Below, piece by piece: positions 7,896 through 15,126 of a stretch of DNA of 64,000 nt. The position numbers were made by a program, and so were the translations under genes. Source of the DNA: REEB52 sp964626905 (GTDB taxonomy: Bacteria > Chlamydiota > Chlamydiia > Chlamydiales > SM23-39). The stretch's first letter is position 1; each line of letters opens with the position of its first letter. The stretch spans positions 132,429-196,428 of the forward strand of contig CAZVHA010000003.1 in assembly GCA_964626905.1 (NCBI GenBank). The letters are read 5' to 3'. The notes below the pieces were generated by a model. That model searched no databases, was not told where the DNA came from, and saw only the letters and a list, made by a program, of their open reading frames with translations.

Positions 7896-8669
7896 TTACA
7901 TTTGTATTCTCTTCTCTATTTTTTCATGGAGATAGGCGCTCGTCGTCCCCCAGGGAAAGGAGACGGGAAAGGAACGGATCTGTTTAAAGCGAAAATGGTT
8001 AAGAGGCTCTGAAACAGTCAGGACCTTCGCCCGATTTGGCAATCTTTCCTCCATTTTTTTGACACTGTCTTCTATCTCCTGATCACTCATCGAAGTGCTA
8101 TAGAGATAGACAAAGGTCGCCTTTGAAAAATCTGACTTTTGAAAATCTTCGCAAAAAAATGAGAGGGAATCGAAACGGAGCATTTTCGCAAGAAAAGAGG
8201 CAACCTTTGAAAAGAGGGGGATCCACTCGACTCCAACCGTTTTACATCCTACAAAAGAGGAAATCCAAAAACATCCCTTCCCCCTTCCCGATCCAAGCTC
8301 TAAAAATGTATCGCTGGCTCCCAGGTTGCAAAAATCGGCGATCCGGTGGAGCGTTTTAAGGGGAGTCTCGCCGTAGACATAGAGATTTTTCTCCCCCTTT
8401 TTTTGGAGAAATCTCCTCGAAACGCGGTAGGGATTGAATACAAGAGCAAAAAAACAAAGAAGAAGGTCTGCAATGGCAAACCGAAAGCTTTTTCGATAGT
8501 AGTTCCGAATGACAAAGAGCTGGTCTAAAAAGAGAATCTTTTTAATTTGAATAAGTTCACCAATCGACATAGAACCCAAATATTCTGCTGCGCCTTGAGT
8601 ACTTAAAAACTTATTTGTATTGGCAATATATGAACAGACTTGAATAAAGTCAAGAAATACTGCTACCAA
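7896..8669 (-). CDS. class I SAM-dependent methyltransferase
   Basis: A 257-residue protein with a C-terminal Rossmann methyltransferase domain. Motif I is FLELGSGRGKG (near residue 118), then an acidic strand end GVEWIP that would bind the ribose of S-adenosylmethionine. The Gly-Arg-Gly-Lys form of motif I resembles lysine- or protein-modifying families such as Dot1-like enzymes, but the target is unknown. Residues about 62-80 are hydrophobic (ADLLLCFFALVF), so it may sit at a membrane. The upstream TTG start at 8669 overlaps the preceding gene by seven bases; an internal ATG at 8570 is possible. Last gene of a cupin - hydrolase - methyltransferase operon. Confidence 0.7.
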   Translation of the reverse strand: MVAVFLDFIQVCSYIANTNKFLSTQGAAEYLGSMSIGELIQIKKILFLDQLFVIRNYYRKSFRFAIADLLLCFFALVFNPYRVSRRFLQKKGEKNLYVYGETPLKTLHRIADFCNLGASDTFLELGSGRGKGCFWISSFVGCKTVGVEWIPLFSKVASFLAKMLRFDSLSFFCEDFQKSDFSKATFVYLYSTSMSDQEIEDSVKKMEERLPNRAKVLTVSEPLNHFRFKQIRSFPVSFPWGTTSAYLHEKIEKRIQM

Positions 8670-9409
8670 CCCTCTACAAAAACCTCATGAAGAAACTCCC
8701 GAACCGCAATCCAAGCACGGGCGGCAGCGACGGGATTATAGAGGAGGCCTGCCTCAGGGTCATTTGCTCCAGGCGTCGCAAAAGCATGCATAGTATTTCC
8801 ATAGATGTGAGCTTGCCAGTCTACCCTCCCTTCGTTCATTTCTTTTTCAAAGCGTCTGAGTTCTTCTTGGGGAATTATTGGATCATTGTATCCGTGAAGA
8901 ATTAGAACCTTTGCTTTGATGGGTTTGATTAGAAATTTAGGAGGGGGATCAAAATGTCCGTAAATGCTGATGGCACCTTTCAGATTTGCGCCACTTCTGG
9001 CAAGATCAAGAGCACAAATCCCGCCAAACCCTAAACCAAGAACCGCTACCCGCTTTGCATCTACATAAGGCAAGTTAGAAGCAACCTCAAACCCTTTAAT
9101 GACTCTCTTTTGCAATAAACTCCGATCTTCAATAAAAGGTCGTTTTAGTGCAGCACTCTCTTCTTTTGATTTGCCCGAAACACCTTTACCGTACATGTCA
9201 AGAGCAAACCCTACATATCCCCACTGCGCAATCTCTTGAGCTTTTTCGCAAATAAATGCATCTCTTCCTTTCCATGCATGACAAAGAATGACAAGTGGAC
9301 CTTTCTTTTCCGAAGGATAGGCAACAAATGCTTCTAAATCACAATTGTCATCTTGATAAGAAATGCTTTTCGTATGCAAATTTTTCTTCTTGAAGGCTCT
9401 CTGATCCAT
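8663..9409 (-). CDS. dienelactone-hydrolase-fold protein lacking the usual nucleophile
   Basis: An alpha/beta hydrolase of the dienelactone hydrolase family, 248 residues. The oxyanion-side strand VILCHAWKG (near 40), the acidic residue in HGYNDPIIP (near 177) and the catalytic-type histidine in MHAFATPGAND are in place. The nucleophile elbow, usually GxCxGG, reads GLGFGG, with a GGG codon where Cys or Ser is expected; I checked this on the nucleotide sequence. Either the protein is not a classical hydrolase or another residue serves. Its ATG directly follows the cupin stop (TAAATG), so the two are co-translated. A substrate cannot be inferred. Confidence 0.8.
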   Translation of the reverse strand: MDQRAFKKKNLHTKSISYQDDNCDLEAFVAYPSEKKGPLVILCHAWKGRDAFICEKAQEIAQWGYVGFALDMYGKGVSGKSKEESAALKRPFIEDRSLLQKRVIKGFEVASNLPYVDAKRVAVLGLGFGGICALDLARSGANLKGAISIYGHFDPPPKFLIKPIKAKVLILHGYNDPIIPQEELRRFEKEMNEGRVDWQAHIYGNTMHAFATPGANDPEAGLLYNPVAAARAWIAVREFLHEVFVEGW

Positions 9410-9838
9410 TTATTTGTGCCCAACTTTCAGATAGTATTCAGAATGAGCAAACCAATCTTCTCGTACAGGCGTAAAAATATCGATATTGACCGTATCTTCC
9501 GGAATAAAAAATTCGTGCGGCACAAAAGCGGGAAAAATGATGACTCCACCCGCTTTGACAGTGAAAGTTTTCCCTTGCGATTTAATTTCAGCAACCCCTT
9601 CTGTAATCCAAGTGATTTGCTCGTGCGGGTGAAAATGCAAAGGAATCACAGCTCCTTTCTTGTACATCCACTTAACAAGCATCCCTTGAGAACCTATGAC
9701 GTATTGGCGACTGATCTTGTCAGAGATCTTCTCCACAACGCTGTTGTCAAAATCATAAAAAAGAGGCAAAGCGGGGCAATGATTCAAGATCAGAGGAACT
9801 GTTCCCTCTTTCGGACCTTCTGATTTTTGACTACTCAT
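9410..9838 (-). CDS. cupin-domain protein
   Basis: A 142-residue single-domain cupin. Motif 1 appears as PLHFHPHEQITWITEG (near residue 66) with the metal-binding HxH and Glu/Gln positions. Motif 2 appears as FPAFVPHEF (near 103). Such small cupins bind a metal and act as isomerases, dioxygenases or sensors of small molecules. GAGGAGG lies seven bases before ATG 9838. It is the first gene of a tight operon with the hydrolase-fold gene and a methyltransferase. An 11-bp inverted repeat in its upstream region could be an operator. Confidence 0.82.
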   Translation of the reverse strand: MSSQKSEGPKEGTVPLILNHCPALPLFYDFDNSVVEKISDKISRQYVIGSQGMLVKWMYKKGAVIPLHFHPHEQITWITEGVAEIKSQGKTFTVKAGGVIIFPAFVPHEFFIPEDTVNIDIFTPVREDWFAHSEYYLKVGHK

Positions 9839-9869
9839 AAAGTCGCCTCCTCATTAAGCTCGTCTATTG

Positions 9870-9914
9870 AACCTATCCCGAAAATCGACGACCCCTGATT
9901 AGTGGGATAGGTTC
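9870..9914. promoter_or_regulatory. 11-bp inverted repeat between divergent genes
   Basis: GAACCTATCCC at 9870-9880 is repeated in perfect inverse orientation as GGGATAGGTTC at 9904-9914, with 23 bases between. It lies in the 87-base gap between the divergent cupin (start 9838) and transpeptidase-fold (start 9926) genes. Spacing and position fit a two-half-site operator for a dimeric regulator, or a leader hairpin. No regulator gene is adjacent. Confidence 0.5.
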
Positions 9915-9925
9915 TTGGCTTCTAA

Positions 9926-10729
9926 ATGCATGGATCAGTAAATCTTGTCAATTTGACTCATTCGACGAAAGCTAAGTTTCTACACAACATAAAAAGATTC
10001 GTTTTTTCTTGTGCCCATATGTGGGCCTGCTACTGTTATTCACAAGATAATTTGGGGGGACATCACCAACTACTCATCGTCACAACCCAAGGTTGGGATG
10101 AGAAGCACGGGGAACTGGTTTTATACGAAAGAGAAAGCGATGACTCAGCGTGGATGGCAGTTCAAGCGCCCATACCAGTTGTAGTAGGGAAAAATGGCCT
10201 TGCCTGGGGAATTGGCCTACATTCAATGAACGCTGAAGTGCCTTATAAAAAAGAGGGTGATGGGAAGTCTCCCGCAGGGATTTTTTCTCTCGGCAGTGCA
10301 TTTAGTTTCGCTCCTGGTTCCGAAATGAGACACCTGAAGATGGAATATCTTCCTTTGCATGAGTTTATAGAGGCCGTGGATGACCCGCTTTCTCGTTACT
10401 ACAACTGCATTGTGGATAGGAGGGAAGTGATTCCTGATTGGCAATCTTCAGAAAAAATGAGAGAAGAACCGCTCTATGCAATCGGACTCACTGTGCATCA
10501 TAATTTCCCCAATCCAAAAGCAAATGCAGGCTCTGCCATTTTTTTGCATATTTGGAGAAGTGAAAACTCAGGGACAGCAGGTTGTACCGCTATGAGTCTG
10601 GAAAATTTAAACACAATCCTATCCTGGCTGGATAGGAGCAAACACCCACTCTTGGTGCAACTCCCTATCCGCGAGTACAGCGAACTGCAAAATGAGTGGG
10701 ATTTACCAGCGCTTAGAATTAGGAAATAA
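9926..10729 (+). CDS. L,D-transpeptidase (YkuD-fold) protein
   Basis: A 267-residue protein with an L,D-transpeptidase catalytic domain of the kind grouped under COG3786. The signature is IFLHIWRSE followed by GTAGCTAM (near residue 222), giving the catalytic His and Cys. Upstream blocks VVVGKNGLAWG and GDGKSPAGIFSLG are typical of these enzymes. Family members make 3-3 peptidoglycan cross-links or attach proteins to peptidoglycan outside the cytoplasm. The N-terminus (KRFVFSCAHMWACYC, residues 24-38) is hydrophobic and cysteine-rich, so export is likely although the signal is not clean. Start 9926 has a weak ribosome binding site and could be later. Confidence 0.82.
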   Translation: MHGSVNLVNLTHSTKAKFLHNIKRFVFSCAHMWACYCYSQDNLGGHHQLLIVTTQGWDEKHGELVLYERESDDSAWMAVQAPIPVVVGKNGLAWGIGLHSMNAEVPYKKEGDGKSPAGIFSLGSAFSFAPGSEMRHLKMEYLPLHEFIEAVDDPLSRYYNCIVDRREVIPDWQSSEKMREEPLYAIGLTVHHNFPNPKANAGSAIFLHIWRSENSGTAGCTAMSLENLNTILSWLDRSKHPLLVQLPIREYSELQNEWDLPALRIRK

Positions 10730-10756
10730 CACACCACGGACCTTTATTGTTGGCTA

Positions 10757-10923
10757 AGGGATCGTAAGGAAATAAATGTTACACTTATCGAGGAGAAAAA
10801 CCGTTCAGATCTTGAGGATTTTCCCGCAGCAGGTATCGCTTCGAATACCTGCAAGGGGAAATCGTCTAGAGATGAATGGAATTTTCCCTCGAGAAGTGTA
10901 ACAGTTATTTCCTTACGATCCCT
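10757..10923. repeat. long near-perfect palindromic element (about 167 bp)
   Basis: The outer arms 10757-10786 and 10894-10923 are 30-base reverse complements with a single mismatch. Pairing continues inward with one small gap (ATCGAGGAGAAAA against TTTTCCCTCGAG). A perfect inner 8-bp hairpin GCAGGTAT...ATACCTGC sits near the centre. The element fills the convergent gap between 10729 and 10976. It resembles a miniature inverted-repeat element or a large bidirectional terminator; no coding frame is supported in it. Confidence 0.85.
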
Positions 10924-10975
10924 AACGTAGCTGCAACGGAGGACCCCATTGCATTGCCTACAGGTGCCATTTCTT

Positions 10976-11527
10976 CTAAGAGGAACTGTCCCATTTTAGC
11001 TCTCGCAATTCTTTAGCTTCCGTAGCAGAAGATTGAGACTGACCCACCAAAATTGGGGGGATGCCCACTTCCTTTAAGTTTCTATTTAGCACTTGAAGTG
11101 CTTCAGTTTCCGTTGCAGAAAATTTAAAGTAATCCGGAATCCGTGCTGGATGCTTCACAAGATCTTTCGCTAATTCCTTTAGGTACATCTGCGCTGCTTT
11201 ATATACAGAGTACACTTTTTCGACGCCATGAATAAGTTCAACATCCTCGCGAGATACAACTTCAATTTCACCCATCTCTACTAAACGAGTAGAGCCAAGC
11301 GAACCCACTCTTGGGCAATAGTCATATTTTTTCCCTGCGATATCAACGAGATAGCAACGACATGGATCTAATAGTGCATCTGCTCGCGAAATAACTAGAA
11401 AACATCGGCTCGGTTGATAAATCTCTTGTTGCTCGACCGGCGCGGCGCTTAAATCCTGACTTGTTAAAAATTGGACCCATTGATTAACTCTTAATTCATT
11501 CGCTTCAATACGGACGTTTGCTGACAT
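10976..11527 (-). CDS. hypothetical protein, 183 aa
   Basis: Not recognised. ATG 11527 is chosen because GGAGG lies five bases upstream; a TTG at 11539 lies inside that site. The protein is hydrophilic. Residues 45-75 hold a cysteine-containing beta-rich block (CFLVIS...CRCYLVDIAGKKYDYCP). The second half looks helical, with AAQMYLKELAKDL. No signal peptide or membrane segment is seen. It is followed downstream by the large palindrome. No function is inferred. Confidence 0.65.
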   Translation of the reverse strand: MSANVRIEANELRVNQWVQFLTSQDLSAAPVEQQEIYQPSRCFLVISRADALLDPCRCYLVDIAGKKYDYCPRVGSLGSTRLVEMGEIEVVSREDVELIHGVEKVYSVYKAAQMYLKELAKDLVKHPARIPDYFKFSATETEALQVLNRNLKEVGIPPILVGQSQSSATEAKELRELKWDSSS

Positions 11528-11697
11528 CTCTACCTCCAAAAGTTAACTTAATTAAAAAAATGGATTTCATTCTAACAGTCAGAGGGAATAAAAGTAAAGA
11601 GAGCATTTTGATACACTTAACAAAGAATGCTTATAGACAAATTTTCGGGAGAGGTGATCTCGAATCCGCCAGCCAGACATACGCTGCTGAATTAAAA

Positions 11698-12576
11698 TTA
11701 GTTATGTCGAAAATTCGTTCGGTAGGTTTCTGCCATGAGCGAGTCAATTCTCCTTGCCGCCAGAAAGTTATACTTCCCACTTTTTATATTACTGATCATC
11801 ACCATAGGAAGTTCTGTCACTCCACAATGAATAAATTCATCGTTGCCAAGGTACAGTCCTACGTGGGCAATTCTTGTTTTTCCAAAGAAAACAAGATCAC
11901 CTGGTTGTAAATCTTCTTGCGCAACTGAAGTAAACAAATTGCACTGAGCTTGATCGCGAGAATTGCGGGGAAGTTGGATCCCCATTTCCCTAAAGAGCAT
12001 TTGGACAAAACCAGAGCAATCAAACCCATAAGAAGAAGTCCCACCCCATGTATAAGGAAGACCTAAAAATTTTTTGCTGAAGAGAAGCACTTCTTCCAAG
12101 GTTTTAAGTTGAGGTGCAAAATCAATGTCGCCTCTTTGAATCCAAGCCTTTTCCCCAGATATGAATTCCATCGGAACCCATCGTTCGCCTTTATCAACCG
12201 TTTCATCCAATTTTACTTTAGAACCGTATGGAATGGTCAGAAGAGGCGGATAGGGAGTTGTGTCAGTGACCCGATAAATATGGGCAAAAAGACTTTTGAC
12301 AGGCCGCAAATGATCGCTGCCTTCATAGGGCAAATTAGTCGCAAGTTGAGAAGATGGTACCCACCCTTCTACTCCATCTACAGTTCTAATCTTAGACCAA
12401 TCGCTCATACGGTCTACAACTTCCACAACACTTCCGTAAATACCTTGAGAGTCTACTTCCGTATCTTCTTGTGGCTGAAGATAGATATTCACGACTGCTC
12501 GATTGATGAGTTCACCTACAAGAAAGCCAGGGAAATTGAAAAAAATCCCAACCAAAAATAGCAAAACGGGACGCAT
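11698..12576 (-). CDS. secreted NlpC/P60 peptidoglycan endopeptidase with SH3-like domain
   Basis: A 292-residue exported cysteine peptidase that would cut stem peptides of peptidoglycan. Residues 1-21 form a signal peptide. Residues about 25-150 look like bacterial SH3-type modules (VNIYLQPQ, GWVPSSQ, KAWIQRGD). The C-terminal NlpC/P60 domain has the LPYTWGG lead-in, catalytic Cys in FDCSGF (near 187), His in RIAHVGLYLG and a third polar site around FIHCG. Chlamydia has an NlpC/P60 enzyme that remodels its ring-like peptidoglycan, so a similar role is plausible. GAGGT precedes the ATG at 12576. Confidence 0.88.
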   Translation of the reverse strand: MRPVLLFLVGIFFNFPGFLVGELINRAVVNIYLQPQEDTEVDSQGIYGSVVEVVDRMSDWSKIRTVDGVEGWVPSSQLATNLPYEGSDHLRPVKSLFAHIYRVTDTTPYPPLLTIPYGSKVKLDETVDKGERWVPMEFISGEKAWIQRGDIDFAPQLKTLEEVLLFSKKFLGLPYTWGGTSSYGFDCSGFVQMLFREMGIQLPRNSRDQAQCNLFTSVAQEDLQPGDLVFFGKTRIAHVGLYLGNDEFIHCGVTELPMVMISNIKSGKYNFLAARRIDSLMAETYRTNFRHN

Positions 12577-12637
12577 GAGGCACCTCTTTTAAAAAAGCAA
12601 AGGAAAGACTTTAGCGCAGGAAAGGTAAAAATGCAAC

Positions 12638-13855
12638 CTAGCCATTTTCGCTTTGCTTCTTGACTGCTGCAAAACGTTGAAGAACAAAGAACCAAGCTCT
12701 TTCAAAAATGCGACAGAGAGCTCCATTGGCCACAACATTGGAGCAAGTGATCAATGGGTCCAAAATCACATTGAAAGCAAGGATAATAGCGATCATTTCA
12801 GGAGTAAAGCTGAGATATGATTCATAGATGGGAAGCATGACAAAGATAGCTCCTCCAAGAACTGCTGCCGTAGCAAAGCGAGCTAGAACAAAAACAATGG
12901 TAAAAGGGATCCAAATAGAGAGCGCAGGAGCATGTCCATTGAAATGGAGATAGATCAAAAAACAGAGGAAAGTATTGGCAATGCAATCCCCAATTTGTTG
13001 AATATTTGTTGTCGCGGGGATGACAGCCTTGGCAAGGTCGGGATTGTCCAAATTTTTAGCAGTTCCTTCAATTGTCCAAGGCATGGTTGACAAACTGCAA
13101 CCAGAACTAAAAGCAACGCCTGCAGCAGGAAAAAGATTTTTTATGCTCCGAAAAAACCCTGTTATAGAAAAACCACTTCCAATCAGGAAGAGGAGCGCGA
13201 TGTAGCTCACCAAACACAAAAGAAGCCATAAAAGAAAATCTGCGTATTGAGTGAACATCTGATTGAGGAGCTGAGTTTTATACATTCTAGCAACAAAACC
13301 GAGAATGAAAAGAGGGATGAGACGAGAAAAACCTCGAGTGAGAATTTTTTCCGCAGTCTCTTTGCCTTTTGTAATGATGGCTCGCAGAGAAGGGAATTTA
13401 AAAGCGGCGATCAAACCAACTACTATTCCAATGAAGGTTCCCTTATCAGCCGACCACCAAGCGGGTTTGTTTAGAGGGATGCGCCACAAGGGATCAAAAG
13501 CATCGGCAAAATGGTAGGGCATGAGAGTCGTGAGATGTCCGGCTGCTAAATGGCCACAGCCAAATGAATACCAAACACTCATCGAATTAGAAAGAGCCTC
13601 AAAAATAAAAAGGGAGAGGATAAAAAGAGGGGCCTGCTTCTCGAAAGAGGAGATGGCATGGGCTATAAACAAACTCACAGTAATGGGGAGAAGCCACAGC
13701 AAAAGGTCCTTAATGAAAAGGCTAATCGCATACAACCCTCGATGGGCCTCCGCTGGAAGAAATGGGGCAATGCTAAGATAGAGAGCTACAACTAAAACAA
13801 CCTGTACACTCCGTTGCCTTACTGCTGCAGTTAAGATCTTAAATATCGCACCCAT
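12638..13855 (-). CDS. dicarboxylate/amino acid:cation symporter family protein
   Basis: A 405-residue polytopic membrane protein with the layout of the sodium/proton:dicarboxylate symporter (SDF, DAACS) family. The serine-rich re-entrant loop appears as AFSSGCSLSTMP (near residue 253). The helix-7/8 transport motifs appear in modified form as IPATTNIQQIGDCIAN and FNVILDPLITCSNV, where typical members have NMDG and related signatures. The divergence of these motifs makes the substrate uncertain; family members take up glutamate, aspartate, C4-dicarboxylates or neutral amino acids. The ribosome binding site is weak. It lies 13 bases after the acetyltransferase stop, so the two may be co-transcribed. 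Confidence 0.75.
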   Translation of the reverse strand: MGAIFKILTAAVRQRSVQVVLVVALYLSIAPFLPAEAHRGLYAISLFIKDLLLWLLPITVSLFIAHAISSFEKQAPLFILSLFIFEALSNSMSVWYSFGCGHLAAGHLTTLMPYHFADAFDPLWRIPLNKPAWWSADKGTFIGIVVGLIAAFKFPSLRAIITKGKETAEKILTRGFSRLIPLFILGFVARMYKTQLLNQMFTQYADFLLWLLLCLVSYIALLFLIGSGFSITGFFRSIKNLFPAAGVAFSSGCSLSTMPWTIEGTAKNLDNPDLAKAVIPATTNIQQIGDCIANTFLCFLIYLHFNGHAPALSIWIPFTIVFVLARFATAAVLGGAIFVMLPIYESYLSFTPEMIAIILAFNVILDPLITCSNVVANGALCRIFERAWFFVLQRFAAVKKQSENG

Positions 13856-13868
13856 TCAAGCCTTTTTC

Positions 13869-14552
13869 TTACAAGAGAACACACCAGCAATTGGCAGCTT
13901 TTTTGCTTGATTGCGCCTGAATTGCATTTAAATTGATGGCGTAATGATGTCTCATAACTCCATATTTTTCTTCTGCACGGACAAACTGCATACCCACCTT
14001 TTCCAGAATTCGGCCTGAGGCAGGATTATCGGGTCTAGCAGTTGCAACAATCCTTTCAAGCGGTTTGCCCTCCAAAAGAGCCCCTTCTTCGACAGTTGCT
14101 GGGGCATATTCTTTTACGACAGCTGCCACAGCTTCGCTTCCATACCCCTTCCTCCAATGTGGGCGGTTGAAGAGGTAAGCAAGTTCCGATTCACCTGGGG
14201 CATCGCCATAACCTAAGACCACATGGCCCAAGAAGTCATCTGTATCATTTTTGAAAACGGCTAACCCAGCGTAAGGATCATGTGCGCGCCAACGTCTTAC
14301 CCATAGGTTAATCCGCGCTTCCATTTCTTCTCTAGTTTTCGTTTGCCCCGTAGCAAATTTTCCCATGACATCCTTACTCCCGAAAAGGGCCGCATACCGA
14401 TCATATTCATCTTCTGTAGATTCAACAGAGCGAAGATGAAGACGATCTGTGTCAATCGTTACAGACAATCCGTCTTGGTCATCTGAGAAAAAATTGATCT
14501 CCGCATCTCCAAGATAAGTGTGTGTACTAGAAACTGCTGCAGCTAAAGACAT
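13869..14552 (-). CDS. GNAT acetyltransferase with C-terminal CaaX box (CVLL)
   Basis: A 227-residue protein with a GNAT fold similar to RimJ/RimL-type enzymes. It starts with TDRLHLRSVE (near residue 34), the acceptor-side strand GHVVLGYGD, the acetyl-CoA loop RPHWRKGYGSEA and the late block RPDNPASGRILEKVGMQF. About 30 extra residues precede the domain. The C-terminus, verified on the nucleotides, ends ...SSKKAANCWCVLL. CVLL at the extreme end is a eukaryotic CaaX prenylation box of the geranylgeranyl type, identical to that of Cdc42, with a second Cys two residues before. This suggests a translocated effector lipidated by the host (inference). AGGAGG lies five bases before ATG 14552. Confidence 0.82.
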   Translation of the reverse strand: MSLAAAVSSTHTYLGDAEINFFSDDQDGLSVTIDTDRLHLRSVESTEDEYDRYAALFGSKDVMGKFATGQTKTREEMEARINLWVRRWRAHDPYAGLAVFKNDTDDFLGHVVLGYGDAPGESELAYLFNRPHWRKGYGSEAVAAVVKEYAPATVEEGALLEGKPLERIVATARPDNPASGRILEKVGMQFVRAEEKYGVMRHHYAINLNAIQAQSSKKAANCWCVLL

Positions 14553-14579
14553 CGATTCCTCCTAGGTCAGCTGAAAATT

Positions 14580-15026
14580 TTACAATAATATCCTCTCATG
14601 AGGAAACTTTGATTGTGACAGTTTGCACTGCATAAAAAAAGAATTTGCAGGAGGAAATAAAGGGCTCGGAAGAGCATCTATGGAAAACCATTGCCATTCT
14701 TCGCATTTATGAGGCTCCAGTAATTGAGGTTCTCCTTCAAATTTCTCGACCACAGCAAAAAGGGTGATATAATGTTTGCTTCCATCGATAACGTTACTGC
14801 TCCACCCACCATCCTTAACGGAAAGAGCTTTTAGCCCTGTTTCCTCTGCAAGTTCGCGATTGGCGCAATCTTCAAGTGACTCCCCAAATTCAAGATGGCC
14901 TCCTGGACACGCCCACTGATCAGCACCATGAGCACCTTTTCTTTTCCCAAGCAGTACTTTGCCCTCTTTGAAAACATACACTCCAACGCCAACTCGAGGT
15001 CTTATTTTTTCGTTTTGCTTTTCCAT
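14580..15026 (-). CDS. Nudix hydrolase, NUDT15/MTH2-like
   Basis: A 148-residue Nudix enzyme that hydrolyses nucleoside diphosphate derivatives with a divalent metal. The Nudix box GX5EX7REXXEEXG is complete, running from GGHLEFGE to RELAEETG (residues about 48-70). The lead-in RVGVGVYVF and LLGKRKGAHGADQWACPGG, and the later CEEWQWFSIDALP, resemble human NUDT15-type proteins that clean nucleotide pools. ATG 15026 has GAGGGA upstream; an in-frame start at 15113 has none. It lies between the CaaX acetyltransferase and the HisRS pair on the same strand; a direct link to them is not evident. Confidence 0.85.
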   Translation of the reverse strand: MEKQNEKIRPRVGVGVYVFKEGKVLLGKRKGAHGADQWACPGGHLEFGESLEDCANRELAEETGLKALSVKDGGWSSNVIDGSKHYITLFAVVEKFEGEPQLLEPHKCEEWQWFSIDALPSPLFPPANSFFMQCKLSQSKFPHERILL

Positions 15027-15126
15027 ACAAATTCCCTCTGATGCAAAAACCCGGCTTGTCTCAAAAAGCCAAGCAGCCCCACCCCAAAAATCGAGGGGGT
15101 ATTTGCGAGGCAAATTGCATCGTCAA

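Noticed and set aside
11518..11910. Plus-strand frame of 130 residues overlapping the NlpC/P60 gene
   Set aside because: Mostly antisense to a confident gene and without family resemblance or translation signals.
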